A stretch of DNA of 64,000 bases from PALSA-612 sp963846915 (GCA_963846915.1 CAWJXV010000004.1:434001-498000); one strand, 5' to 3'. Positions 15,879 through 24,568 are shown, counted from the first letter of the stretch. A program made the numbers and translations. The notes: a model not told the origin generated them from the letters alone.

Positions 15879-18155
15879 TCAGCAGCCGATCACCGCCTTG
15901 ATCCTGGTCGCGTCGGCGATCAGATCCGCCTTCTCCGCCGCCGTGAACGCCTTGGCCGGTGCGACCTTGACGGCAACGACGTAGAGGTCGAGCGCGATGC
16001 AGGCCACCTTCGGGTGCTTGGCTGCGATCGCGTCTGCAACCGCCTGCAGTGCCGCCTTGAGCACCGGCTTGAGCGCGGGCTGGTCGAGGTATGCGAGCGT
16101 CTTGTCCGTCAGGCTGGCGATCTGCTCGCCGGCGCCGCGGACGCGGATCTTGAAGCTCGCGCCGGCCGAGTTGCCGGCATCGTCGGTCGCCTTGCAGGTG
16201 ACCGTCGTCGTCCCGATCGGGATCACGCTGCCAGAGGGCGGGATGCAGACGAGCGTCGGCGAGGAGTCGACGTCGTCCGTCGCCGAGGCTGAGTAGCTCG
16301 CCCTGGCTCCGGCCGGGCTCGTCGCGTCGATCGCCGAGTCGGCGGGCACGGCCACGACCGGCGGTTGGGTGTCGGACCTCGTGTCGACAACGGTGTAGGG
16401 GCAGGTGATGGTGGTGGTGTTGCCGGCGAAGTCTTCTCCGGTGACGTCGACGGTCTTCTGGCCGGCGCTCGAGATGTCGACGCCCACGCCGGGGGTTTCG
16501 TCGGGCGACCCTGACAGGGTGTCGCTCTCGTCGGCGGAGACGAAGGCGAGGCTGTTCTGCGTGACCTCGAAGACCGGCGCCTCGCGGCACGTGACCACCG
16601 GTGGGATCTGGTCGAGCGAGACGTTTACGGTTCCTGTTGCGCAGTTGTTCGATGGGTCGCAGCTCGGGTTGCTCGTGTAGTGAACGTCCTTGCCGTCCTG
16701 GTCGGCGACGGTGTCCGCGGGGTCGCTGGCCTGGCTCGAGTTGTCGCTCGCCTGCCAGTCGATCGTCACCGGTGCCCGATACCAACCGAAGACGTTCGGC
16801 TGCCGATCCGGCACCCCAACCACCGTCGGTGATGCCGAATCGACGACGGTGTAGGGGCAGGTGATGGTGGTGGTGTTGCCGGCGAAGTCTTCTCCGGTGA
16901 CGTCGACGGTCTTCTGGCCGGCGCTCGAGATGTCGACGCCCACGCCGGGGGTTTCGTCGGGCGACCCTGACAGGGTGTCGCTCTCGTCGGCGGAGACGAA
17001 GGCGAGGCTGTTCTGCGTGACCTCGAAGACCGGCGCCTCGCGGCACGTGACCACCGGTGGGATCTGGTCGAGCGAGACGTTTACGGTTCCTGTTGCGCAG
17101 TTGTTCGATGGGTCGCAGCTCGGGTTGCTCGTGTAGTGAACGTCCTTGCCGTCCTGGTCGGCGACGGTGTCCGCGGGGTCGCTGGCCTGGCTCGAGTTGT
17201 CGCTCGCCTGCCAGTCGATCGTCACCGGTGCCCGATACCAACCGAAGACGTTCGGCTGCCGATCCGGCACCCCAACCACCGTCGGCGGCACCGAGTCGGG
17301 GGGTCCGGATTCCGCGAACGGATCGGTCCAGTGGTTGTCGACCACGTTCTGCCCCGAGACCGTGTAGCCGGCGGGGACGTTGTTGAGGACCGGGCCGGTC
17401 GGGGAGAAGCTGACCTGGTACAGCGCCTCGGGGTCGTTGAACGTCCCGCCGAACGTCGACGGGGCAGGTCTACCGTTGAGGCCGCCCCCCAGGGCGATCG
17501 TGAGCGTGATCGGGACAGGCGTGTTGGTCGGCATTCCGAACGGCGAGCTGGACACGTCCCCGTGAACGCGGTACCCGCCCGGAATCGGGTCGAGCGCGAG
17601 CCCGAGCTCGTTCTTGCGCGCGTCGCCGAACGTGTTGAACTCCGACCCGATCCCTCCCAGTCCGGCGTGGATCTCGACGTCGAGCGCCCCGCACGGATCG
17701 CTGGTCCCGCACGCCGGAATCCCGATCACCCCGTCGACGTGGATGCTCACCGAGGTCGTGATGCCTCCCGGCGGCCCGCTGACCGTGAGCTCGGTCGACG
17801 AGACCGCCTGCGTCTGCGGGTCGAAGGAATAGGCGAGGCCGGACGGCACCGCGAACGTGCCGCCGAGCTTGGTGCGCACGATGCCGGGGCCGGCCTGGAG
17901 CTCGTAGTCGGCGTTCCCGACGGCGCCGCCGGTGCCGACGAGCGTTCCTGTCGCACCGAGCGGGTCGGACGAGGTCTGGTCGATGTTTCCGCTCGCGGGG
18001 GACCAGCTCGAGTCGCCGCCGGCGGTGACGCGATACGTGCCGCCCGCGGCGCGTGCACTGCCGGTCCCGACGGCGAGGGCGAGCAGCACCGCCGCGACGA
18101 GGAACGCGAACGCACCTCCCACGGCGCGGTATCCACTCAATGCCTGCCGAGTCAC
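15879..18155 (-). CDS. Secreted HYR-domain protein with duplicated 146-residue block
   Basis: The 758-residue protein starts at GTG 18155, preceded by AAAGGAG and overlapping the DUF4242 stop as GTGA. A signal segment (FAFLVAAVLLALAVG) ends near residue 35. Residues 36-300 form a beta-rich domain of unknown type (GGTYRVTAGGDSSWSPASGN). Two copies of a block follow: PTVVGVPDRQPNVFGWYRAP ... VTCREAPVFEVTQNSLAFVS ... VDVTGEDFAGNTTTITCPY. Then come an HYR domain (QPPVVAVPADSAIDATSPAG ... TCKATDDAGNSAGASF) and an alpha-helical tail. HYR domains are adhesion-related Ig folds. Probably a cell-surface or matrix protein; the ligand is unknown. Confidence 0.75.
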   Translation of the reverse strand: MTRQALSGYRAVGGAFAFLVAAVLLALAVGTGSARAAGGTYRVTAGGDSSWSPASGNIDQTSSDPLGATGTLVGTGGAVGNADYELQAGPGIVRTKLGGTFAVPSGLAYSFDPQTQAVSSTELTVSGPPGGITTSVSIHVDGVIGIPACGTSDPCGALDVEIHAGLGGIGSEFNTFGDARKNELGLALDPIPGGYRVHGDVSSSPFGMPTNTPVPITLTIALGGGLNGRPAPSTFGGTFNDPEALYQVSFSPTGPVLNNVPAGYTVSGQNVVDNHWTDPFAESGPPDSVPPTVVGVPDRQPNVFGWYRAPVTIDWQASDNSSQASDPADTVADQDGKDVHYTSNPSCDPSNNCATGTVNVSLDQIPPVVTCREAPVFEVTQNSLAFVSADESDTLSGSPDETPGVGVDISSAGQKTVDVTGEDFAGNTTTITCPYTVVDSASPTVVGVPDRQPNVFGWYRAPVTIDWQASDNSSQASDPADTVADQDGKDVHYTSNPSCDPSNNCATGTVNVSLDQIPPVVTCREAPVFEVTQNSLAFVSADESDTLSGSPDETPGVGVDISSAGQKTVDVTGEDFAGNTTTITCPYTVVDTRSDTQPPVVAVPADSAIDATSPAGARASYSASATDDVDSSPTLVCIPPSGSVIPIGTTTVTCKATDDAGNSAGASFKIRVRGAGEQIASLTDKTLAYLDQPALKPVLKAALQAVADAIAAKHPKVACIALDLYVVAVKVAPAKAFTAAEKADLIADATRIKAVIGC
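16390..17285. repeat. Perfect 440-bp direct duplication within the HYR-protein gene
   Basis: Bases 16390-16829 and 16846-17285 appear identical on reading through both, with a 456-bp period that keeps the frame (152 codons). Only a short junction differs. Perfect identity at synonymous sites implies recent duplication or gene conversion. Confidence 0.92.
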
Positions 18156-18442
18156 GATGTCTCCTTTCGTTCGAGATCGAGGCGGAGCGGCTCGTCGACG
18201 CGCACGACGCCGAGGTGTGCCCGTGTTGCAGCGGCTCGCACCGACTGCGCCGACGTGCCCTCGTAGAGGAAGAAGCAGGTGTCGTTCTCGGGCACGAAGA
18301 CGGAGCGGAGGAAACGAACCTGCTCCCCCTCGCGGCGCATCTCCTCGGTCGTACGACGGGCCCGGGTCGTCGCCTGCTGGAGCTCCCGCCAACCCGTCTC
18401 GGGGAGGCGGAGCTCGACGGTGTAGCTCGTGAGCTTCTGCAC
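18152..18442 (-). CDS. DUF4242 / SCO4226-like nickel-binding family protein
   Basis: The 96-residue protein resembles the small ferredoxin-like DUF4242 family (SCO4226 of Streptomyces is the nickel-binding member). It shows SYTVELRLPETGWRELQQAT, VRFLRSVFVPENDTCFFLYE and GTSAQSVRAAATRAHL. It starts at GTG 18442 with a TACGGT box 7 nt upstream and its TGA overlaps the start of the HYR-protein gene. Metal binding is not assured, since the key residues cannot be checked here. Co-transcription with a secreted protein is unusual for this family as far as I know. Confidence 0.75.
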   Translation of the reverse strand: MQKLTSYTVELRLPETGWRELQQATTRARRTTEEMRREGEQVRFLRSVFVPENDTCFFLYEGTSAQSVRAAATRAHLGVVRVDEPLRLDLERKETS

Positions 18443-18449
18443 GCGTCCG

Positions 18450-18455
18450 ACCGTA
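18450..18455 (-). promoter_or_regulatory. Leaderless-type -10 box TACGGT for the DUF4242 gene
   Basis: TACGGT (18455 to 18450) ends 7 nt before the GTG at 18442. It would drive the DUF4242-HYR pair. Confidence 0.45.
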
Positions 18456-18506
18456 GGTCTCGCGCCGCGGGCGCGAAAGTGTGGAGATCCACACGCTTTG
18501 GCGGCG

Positions 18507-21266
18507 CTAGAGGCCGGCGCGAGGTCCGAGCCGGCCCGCGAGCTGCGTTCGCGAGCGGACGCCGAGCTTCGCGTACACCTTCGACAGGTTCGCCTCCACA
18601 GCGCGAACGCTGACGAAGAGCCGCGCAGCGACCTCCTTGTTGGAGAGGCCGTCGGCGACGAGCTCGGCGACGCGGCGCTCGGTCTCGGTCAGGTCTCCTG
18701 CCGCTCGCCGCCCCGAGATCCTGGCGAGCTCCGCCGCCGCCCGCTCGGCCCAGACGGCCGCGCCGAGCGTGTCGAAGAGCTCCAGCGCCTCCGAAAGCGC
18801 CTCGCGGGCGGCGGCGCGCCCCTTGGCGCGCCGTTCGATCTGCCCCTGGACGAGTCGCGTGCGGGCGAGCTCGAACGGCTCGGGCAGCTCCTCGTGCGCC
18901 TCTAGCGCCGCATGGATCGCGCCCCGTGCGGCGTCCGCATCCCCATCGGACGAGGCGATCAGCGCCTCGCATCTGCTCGCCATGGCCGCCGACCAGGGGC
19001 GGGCACCCGCCGGGGACGCGCGTAGCGCGCTGACCACGGCGCTCGCCTCGTCGACGCGGCCGGCGCCGACGTATGCCTCGCCGAGTACGTGCGGGACGGG
19101 AAAGATCGACAGGTTCCCGAGGCCGCCACCGAGCATGGAAGCCCAGGCGGGCTCGAGTGACTCGATCGCCGCTTGCGGGTCGTTTTCGGCCAGCGCGACG
19201 AGCCCGAGGACGGCCCGGTGCGAGGTGGCGTACCAGGTGTCGCCCGCAGCTTCCGTACTCGCGAGCGACGGGATCGAGAGCGAGCGCGCGGCGGCGTGGT
19301 CGCCGAGCACCGCCTGGACGTAGGCGAGACCGTGGGCCGCACCGGCGATCGACTGGGCGTTCGCCGCCTGGTGGGCGTGCTCGAACGCGAGTCTGGCGTT
19401 GCCGAGTGCGGCCGCGCTCTGGCCCGACCGTAGCTGGGCCTCGGCGAGATGCACGCGTGCCACCGCCTCGATCGGCTCGAGACCTCGCCTCTCCGCGGTC
19501 TCGATCTCCTCGACGAAGAGCCGGATCGCCTCGTCGAACTCGGCCACGTGGAGTCGCGCGCAGCCGAGCACCAGGCGCGGCGAGTAGACGTTCGCCGAGA
19601 GGAGAGCTCCGTCCCAGCGCTCGAATGCGCTCAGGGCGCTCTCCGAGACACCGACGCCCAGCATCGAGTCCTCGAAGCCCGCCTCTGCCAGCGCGGCGAC
19701 GTCGAGCTGGGTCGCTCCCGCCCGCTCGGCGAGCTCGATCGCGGCCTGGACGTGCTCGCGGGCCTCCCGCAGTCGGAACATGATCGTCAGGGCCTCCGCC
19801 ATCGACAGGTGAAGCGAGGCGCCGAGCTCGTCTGACCCTTGCGCGTCGGCGAGCGCGAGCTCGAGCTCGTCCACGAAGCCGCTCAACGACAGTGACGAGC
19901 CGACTGTGCACGACGCGAGCGTCAGGCGAGATCTGGCGCGAGCCGGCCCGGGAGGCAGCCCGTCGGCGAGGGTCCGGGCGAGCCTTGCCGCCCCGTCGGG
20001 GTCGCCGGCCGTCCACAGCTCCGACGCCGCCCGGACCCGGCGCGCGCTGGTCTTCTCGCCGTGAGGGTCCGGCGACAGCTCGGCGGCGCGCAGGAGAAAC
20101 GCGGCGGCGCCGGCGTGGTCGCCGAGGGTCGCGGCCTCGTCCGCCGCCTCGTCCAGCGCGAGGGTGGCGGAGGCGCTCGGCCCCGTGGCGGCGCGGGCGA
20201 CGTGGTGCCCGCGCTCGATCGCGCCTTCGCTCGCCTCCGCGAGTCGCGTATGCGTGTCCCGGCGCTCGTGCGGCAAGAGCCCCTCGTACGCCGCGGTCGA
20301 GAGCAGGGGGTGGGTGAACGAGACGCGCGACCCGTCCAGCTCGATGATCCCTGCGCGTCGTGCGGAGCGCAGCCCCTCCTCCGGCACGCCGGCGCGCAGG
20401 AGGAACTCGACGGACGGGTCAAGGGCGGCTGCGGCGGCTCCGACAGCGGATCGGGCGGCCGGATCGAGCGCCTCGATCCGATTTGCGAGCGCGCGCGAGA
20501 GGGTGGGCGGAGGCGTCATCGCCTCGCCCGCGGGCGAGGCGGATCGAGCCAGCTCGAGCGCGAACATCGGGCTGCCGCCCGCCGTGCGCGCGAGGGTCTC
20601 GAGGTGAGGCCGGGAGAGTCGCGCGCCGAGCACGGATGCGAGGACGGCACCGAGCTCGGTCGTCGAGAGCGGGCCGACCTCGATCCGATCGACGGTCGCG
20701 TCCCACTCGTCCAGATCGAGCGGCGGCGCGGCGGTCGAGCCGCGCTCGGTTCGCGCTGCGACGAGGACGCGGATCGGCGCGGGAGGGACGCGGCGGAGGG
20801 CGAACGCGAGCACCGAGGCCGTCGGCCGGTCGAGCCACTGGACGTCGTCGACCGCGACCAGCAGCCGGCCGTCGCGAGCGCCGCCGCGCAGGAGCTCGAG
20901 GACGCCTCGGGAGAGCGCGTGCCGGTCGACGGGCCCGGCGGCAGGCGTGCGGGCGAGCGCGCACTCGACCGCAACGCGCTGCGGCGGCGCAAGCAGCCGG
21001 AGCTCCTCGTCCGACGTCGTCTCGAGCAGGTCCGCCAGAGCCGCGTACGGGAGCTCCATCTCGCTCTGGGCCGGTCTGGCCGCGAGCACCCGCAGGCCGC
21101 GGTCACGCGCGATCCGAACGCCCTGCTCCCAGATCGTCGTCTTGCCGAACCCGCCCTCGCCGTCGAGCACGAGCGCCGTGGCTCGTTCTCCACCGTCGGC
21201 CAGGAACGCCTGGATCGCGCCCAGCTCCTGCTCCCGCCCGACGATCTCGGCGTGCGTCGCCTGCAC
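18507..21266 (-). CDS. LAL-type LuxR transcriptional regulator with AAA/STAND ATPase domain
   Basis: The 919-residue protein is a large ATP-binding LuxR regulator (MalT/LAL class). Walker A is LDGEGGFGKTTIWEQG (about residues 33-48) and Walker B is RLLVAVDDVQWLDRP (about 133-147). A long helical TPR-like middle follows. The C-terminal LuxR domain is LTETERRVAELVADGLSNKE ... VRAVEANLSKVYAKLGVRSR (about residues 855-912). The GTG start at 21266 has a TACGCT box 7 nt upstream. Target genes are unknown; the adjacent WYL regulator and DUF4242 operon are candidates by position only. Confidence 0.93.
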   Translation of the reverse strand: MQATHAEIVGREQELGAIQAFLADGGERATALVLDGEGGFGKTTIWEQGVRIARDRGLRVLAARPAQSEMELPYAALADLLETTSDEELRLLAPPQRVAVECALARTPAAGPVDRHALSRGVLELLRGGARDGRLLVAVDDVQWLDRPTASVLAFALRRVPPAPIRVLVAARTERGSTAAPPLDLDEWDATVDRIEVGPLSTTELGAVLASVLGARLSRPHLETLARTAGGSPMFALELARSASPAGEAMTPPPTLSRALANRIEALDPAARSAVGAAAAALDPSVEFLLRAGVPEEGLRSARRAGIIELDGSRVSFTHPLLSTAAYEGLLPHERRDTHTRLAEASEGAIERGHHVARAATGPSASATLALDEAADEAATLGDHAGAAAFLLRAAELSPDPHGEKTSARRVRAASELWTAGDPDGAARLARTLADGLPPGPARARSRLTLASCTVGSSLSLSGFVDELELALADAQGSDELGASLHLSMAEALTIMFRLREAREHVQAAIELAERAGATQLDVAALAEAGFEDSMLGVGVSESALSAFERWDGALLSANVYSPRLVLGCARLHVAEFDEAIRLFVEEIETAERRGLEPIEAVARVHLAEAQLRSGQSAAALGNARLAFEHAHQAANAQSIAGAAHGLAYVQAVLGDHAAARSLSIPSLASTEAAGDTWYATSHRAVLGLVALAENDPQAAIESLEPAWASMLGGGLGNLSIFPVPHVLGEAYVGAGRVDEASAVVSALRASPAGARPWSAAMASRCEALIASSDGDADAARGAIHAALEAHEELPEPFELARTRLVQGQIERRAKGRAAAREALSEALELFDTLGAAVWAERAAAELARISGRRAAGDLTETERRVAELVADGLSNKEVAARLFVSVRAVEANLSKVYAKLGVRSRTQLAGRLGPRAGL

Positions 21267-21273
21267 GGCTGAC

Positions 21274-21279
21274 AGCGTA
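21274..21279 (-). promoter_or_regulatory. Leaderless-type -10 box TACGCT for the LAL regulator
   Basis: TACGCT (21279 to 21274) ends 7 nt before the GTG at 21266. Confidence 0.45.
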
Positions 21280-21308
21280 CGACGGCCGTGTCGAGGGCGC
21301 GAGCCCGC

Positions 21309-22259
21309 TCAGGCAGATTCGGCGAGCCGGTCCGAGAGCTCGCGCACGCTCTCGCGCAGCTCGTCCGGCCCGTGGATTGCGAACCTGCAGTTGAGCCCGG
21401 CGAGCACGCGCGCCGTCCACCCGAGCGAGCTGACACGCATCCGCAGCAGCGTCTCCTCGCCCTGGTCGATCAGCTCCGCGAGCGTCGGCGGCAGGCGCAC
21501 TGCAGCCTTCTCGAACGGCAGCTCGAGCAGCACCTCGACCTCCCACCTCCAGGGCACGCGCGCGAGCGACCGGCACACGTGCGCGACGACGTCGAAGCCG
21601 TCCGGCGGAGCGGCGGCACGCCCTTCGCTCAAGGACGCGTCGCGCATCCGGTCGATCCGGAAGGTGCGCATGTCGTCCCGGACGTGGTCGAAGGCTGCGA
21701 GGTACCAGCGCCCGTTGTGGATGACGAGCCCGAACGGGCTCAGCTCGCGGTCGGTCTCCGCGCCCTCGAACGAGCGGTACCCGGCGCGGACGCGGCGGCG
21801 CCGGCGGACGGCGTCGGCCAGCAGCAGCACCGTCGTCCCGGCGACGGGCGCGCCGGCGGTCGGGGGCGACGTGAAGCCGAGCGTCGTCTCCAGCGCCTCG
21901 ACCTGGCGGCGGAGCGCATCCGGAAGGACGCGATGGATCTTCGCTGCGGCTCCGTCGACGGGCTGGGAGGCGGTGTCGAGCCCCAGGTGCCTCGCGGCGA
22001 CGAGGCCGAGCGCGACGATGACCGCCTCGTCGTCGGTGAGCATCAGCGGCGGGAGGCGATAGCCCGGACGGATCCGGTAGCCGCCGCCGACGCCTCGTTG
22101 CCCCTCGACCGGGATGTCGAGCGCCTGGAGCGCGGCGATGTAGCGCCTGACCGTGCGGCGGTCGATCCCGAGCTGGTCGGCGATCTCCCGTCCCGTCGCG
22201 AGCGGCTGCGTCTGCAGGAGCTCGAGGAGCTCGAGCAGCCGTGACGTCGGTGCGACCAC
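21309..22259 (-). CDS. WYL-domain (YafY-like) transcriptional regulator
   Basis: The protein of about 316 residues has an N-terminal HTH_11-type helix-turn-helix (LLELLQTQPLATGREIADQL ... RRTVRRYIAALQALDIPVEG). A WYL domain follows (VRAGYRSFEGAETDRELSPF, LVIHNGRWYLAAFDH, RTFRIDRM), and a C-terminal WCX extension. WYL domains sense ligands, often nucleic acid or nucleotide-like. The start could also be a TTG at 22271; I prefer the GTG at 22259. It diverges from the DUF1579-like gene at 22352, which is the natural candidate target. Confidence 0.88.
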   Translation of the reverse strand: MVAPTSRLLELLELLQTQPLATGREIADQLGIDRRTVRRYIAALQALDIPVEGQRGVGGGYRIRPGYRLPPLMLTDDEAVIVALGLVAARHLGLDTASQPVDGAAAKIHRVLPDALRRQVEALETTLGFTSPPTAGAPVAGTTVLLLADAVRRRRRVRAGYRSFEGAETDRELSPFGLVIHNGRWYLAAFDHVRDDMRTFRIDRMRDASLSEGRAAAPPDGFDVVAHVCRSLARVPWRWEVEVLLELPFEKAAVRLPPTLAELIDQGEETLLRMRVSSLGWTARVLAGLNCRFAIHGPDELRESVRELSDRLAESA

Positions 22260-22277
22260 GGCGCAAGTCAAGCACAG

Positions 22278-22300
22278 ATAGCGGGCGATATCTGCCCTAT
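22278..22300. promoter_or_regulatory. Imperfect palindrome in the WYL / DUF1579-like divergent region
   Basis: The 92-bp divergent gap holds ATAG ... CTAT around GGGC-GATATC-T-GCCC. It is the only clear symmetry there and lies where a WYL-regulator dimer could control both genes. The symmetry is imperfect, so this is a weak call. Confidence 0.3.
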
Positions 22301-22351
22301 TTCACCGATAGCGTGCCGGAGACAGGTCACGACGGAACGAGGAGGTCGACG

Positions 22352-22846
22352 ATGAGCCAGGCGACCGTGGTCGCAGAGAGCACCGCGAGGGATTTCGACT
22401 TCTGGATGGGACGCTGGCACGGCCGCAACCGGCGCCTGCGGGAACGCCTCGCAGGCTGCGAGGAGTGGGAAGAGTTCGAGTCGAAGAGCATCGCTCGGTC
22501 GATCCTCGGCGGGATGGGCAACGAGGACGTCTTCCTGACCGACTACGCCGGGGGGTACGTCGGAATGTCGTTCCGCTTCTTCGATCCCGAGACGAAGCTC
22601 TGGTCGATCTACTGGGCGGACAGCCGGCACTCCGGCACGCTCGATCCGCCTGTCGTCGGCTCGTTCGACGGCGATGTCGGGATCTTCGAGGGGCCGGACA
22701 CCTTCGAGGGACGGCCGATCCTCGTCCGCTACACCTGGTCGGGCGTGACGACGCCGACTCCGCGGTGGGAGCAGGCGTTCTCCGAGGACGCCGGCGAGAC
22801 CTGGGAGACGAACTTCGTCACCAACTTCACTCGGGCGGAGGAATGA
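22352..22846 (+). CDS. DUF1579-like protein of unknown function
   Basis: The 164-residue soluble protein contains DFDFWMGRWHGRNRRLRERL, GMSFRFFDPETKLWSIYWAD, FEGRPILVRYTWSGV and RWEQAFSEDAGETWETNF. This pattern fits a lipocalin-like or DUF1579-type beta-barrel family often annotated as hypothetical in actinobacteria and proteobacteria. The ATG at 22352 follows GAGGAGG at a normal distance. It ends with an ATGA overlap into the next gene. Divergence from a WYL regulator suggests ligand-dependent control. No activity can be assigned. Confidence 0.75.
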   Translation: MSQATVVAESTARDFDFWMGRWHGRNRRLRERLAGCEEWEEFESKSIARSILGGMGNEDVFLTDYAGGYVGMSFRFFDPETKLWSIYWADSRHSGTLDPPVVGSFDGDVGIFEGPDTFEGRPILVRYTWSGVTTPTPRWEQAFSEDAGETWETNFVTNFTRAEE

Positions 22847-23349
22847 GCAGCGTGCTGGAACGCCAGGGGCACGTGCGGCCCGAATACGCTCATGTGCCGA
22901 AGATCGCGCGGCCCGGGTCGATGCTCGTCCTCGAGGAGGCCGTGCTCAAGTGGTACGACATCGCGCGCGAGGGCGCGCCGGTGCCGCTCGGCGTACGGGA
23001 GCGGGCATACGACGCGCTGTGCCGCGGGTCGCGCTCGGGCGAGCTCGAGCTCTCCGGCGATCTCGGCTTCGTCATCCTGCACCGCTGCGGTGAGAGCTTC
23101 TACTTCCTCATCGTCGCGACCTGGCGCAACGACAACGAGCTCTGGGAGACGGTGTGGGCGAAGGACGGCGCCGAGCAGCAGACGTTCGAGCCCTGGCCTG
23201 TCGAGGGATCGCACCGCCCGACCTTCTGCGTCTGGGAGCTCGGCGCGGTCTGCTACGAGCAACGCGCCTGGAGCCGCTATCTCCGCTCCGCTCGGGACGC
23301 GTCGGCGCGGCAGGCGTACCTGCTCGACACCTACGAGGGCGAGGTCTGA
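22843..23349 (+). CDS. Conserved hypothetical protein
   Basis: The 168-residue protein has no membrane segment or signal. It includes VLEEAVLKWYDIAREGAPVP, LGFVILHRCGESFYFLIVAT, WRNDNELWETVWAKDG and HRPTFCVWELGAVCYEQRAW. I do not recognise a named domain, but the density of aromatic and charged residues and the codon usage look like a real conserved cytosolic protein. It is translationally coupled (ATGA) to the DUF1579-like gene, so both probably act in the same process. Confidence 0.75.
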   Translation: MSSVLERQGHVRPEYAHVPKIARPGSMLVLEEAVLKWYDIAREGAPVPLGVRERAYDALCRGSRSGELELSGDLGFVILHRCGESFYFLIVATWRNDNELWETVWAKDGAEQQTFEPWPVEGSHRPTFCVWELGAVCYEQRAWSRYLRSARDASARQAYLLDTYEGEV

Positions 23350-23365
23350 GTTGCTGCGGGCACGC

Positions 23366-23371
23366 TAGATT
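23366..23371 (+). promoter_or_regulatory. Leaderless-type -10 box TAGATT for the DUF2277 gene
   Basis: TAGATT ends 6 nt before the ATG at 23378; no ribosome-binding site is seen. Confidence 0.5.
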
Positions 23372-23377
23372 GACCGC

Positions 23378-23653
23378 ATGTGCAGAAACATCAAGACGCT
23401 CCACAACTTCGAGCCTCCGGCGACGGACGAGGAGATCCGGGCCGCGGCGACGCAGTACGTGCGCAAGCTCAGCGGCGCGGCCAAGCCGTCGAAGGCGAAC
23501 GAGGCGGCGTTCGCGCGGGCAGTCGACGAGGTCGCCGAGGCGTCGACGCGCTTGCTGCGCGAGCTCGTGACGGCGGCGCCGCCGCGGAACCGCGACGTCG
23601 AGGCTGAACGCGCCCGGGCTCGCGCGCAGAAGCGCTTCGCGCCGGCTGCGTAG
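23378..23653 (+). CDS. DUF2277 family protein
   Basis: The 91-residue protein opens MCRNIKTLHNFEPPATDEEI and continues AATQYVRKLSGAAKPSKANE, AFARAVDEVAEASTRLLREL and VTAAPPRNRDVEAERARARA. This is the unmistakable pattern of DUF2277, a small alpha-helical family common in actinobacteria and other phyla with no assigned function. It is monocistronic with its own leaderless promoter. The next gene faces it. Confidence 0.95.
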   Translation: MCRNIKTLHNFEPPATDEEIRAAATQYVRKLSGAAKPSKANEAAFARAVDEVAEASTRLLRELVTAAPPRNRDVEAERARARAQKRFAPAA

Positions 23654-23725
23654 CGCCTCGACCGAGCGTGCGCCTCGGGTGGCCGCGCCCGTACCGGGCA
23701 CCCGAGCGATCGCCTCGAGACGGCC

Positions 23726-24544
23726 TCAGCCGGCACCGAGCGTGGGCGGCCGCCGCGGGAAGCGGCGCGTCGCGACGGGCGTGAACGCCGAGCCGTCGAA
23801 GACGAGCGCCTCGATCGAGATCTCGCCCGCATCGACGTCGATCACGTGCAGGCCGCGGGCCTCGCTCCGGCTCTTCGGGCGTGGCTGGCCGAGGCCGGGT
23901 GCGATAGCGACGACCACGCTTCGCTCCGGGCCGAGACCGACCTCGAACTCCCGCCGCTCGCTCGCGGCCGACTGGTGGATGTGCCCGGAGAGGATCACCT
24001 CGGCGCCGGCGGCGGAGAGCGAGTCGAGGACGTGGGCCCGCCGTGACACCGGCCGCTTGTGCGACCGCCACGGCGCACCGGTCAGATGATGGTGCAGGCA
24101 GACGACGCGGACCGCACCGGGTTTCGCCTCGCCGAGCCGCGCCGCCGCCCGTTCGAGTGCGTCGCCGCTCAGACCGCCCGATTGGTGTCGCCACGGCCGC
24201 GCCGAGTTGAGCCCGACGACGCGCAGGCCGTCCCAGTCGAACACGGGCTCGGTCGTCCCCCAGTGCCGCTCGAACTCCGCCCAGGGCCGCGTGAACCGGG
24301 CCGGGAGCGCATGCGGGATGTCGTGGTTCCCGGGCACGGCGAGCACCGGCGGGCCGAGCGCGTGCAGGAATGCGGCCGCGCGCTCGTGCTGGGCCGGGCG
24401 GCCGCGGTGCGTGAGGTCGCCCGTTGCCACGACGAGCTGCGGGTCGAGCCGGGCGACGAGCTCCCGGAGCGCCGGCTCGACGGGCTCCCCTTCGCGCCCG
24501 CCCACGTGCAGGTCGGAGAGGTGGATGAGGCGGATTGGCACCAC
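23726..24544 (-). CDS. Calcineurin-like metallophosphoesterase
   Basis: The 272-residue protein has all five metal-binding motifs of the family: LIHLSDLHVG, VVATGDLTHRG, VLAVPGNHD, VVCLHHHLTG and VILSGHIHQ. It lacks a signal or membrane segment, so it is cytosolic. The closest general type is the class III cyclic-nucleotide phosphodiesterase (CpdA/Icc-like) group, but the substrate cannot be told from sequence. The GTG at 24544 has a TAGCGT box 6 nt upstream and only 24 bp separates it from the divergent small membrane gene. Confidence 0.9.
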   Translation of the reverse strand: MVPIRLIHLSDLHVGGREGEPVEPALRELVARLDPQLVVATGDLTHRGRPAQHERAAAFLHALGPPVLAVPGNHDIPHALPARFTRPWAEFERHWGTTEPVFDWDGLRVVGLNSARPWRHQSGGLSGDALERAAARLGEAKPGAVRVVCLHHHLTGAPWRSHKRPVSRRAHVLDSLSAAGAEVILSGHIHQSAASERREFEVGLGPERSVVVAIAPGLGQPRPKSRSEARGLHVIDVDAGEISIEALVFDGSAFTPVATRRFPRRPPTLGAG

Positions 24545-24568
24545 CGGAGCACGCTATACACTCATCGC
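24545..24568. promoter_or_regulatory. Back-to-back leaderless promoters in a 24-bp divergent gap
   Basis: TAGCGT on the minus strand (24556-24551) is 6 nt before the GTG at 24544, and TACACT on the plus strand (24557-24562) is 6 nt before the ATG at 24569. The two boxes abut. The -35 region of each promoter would lie inside the other gene. Confidence 0.55.
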
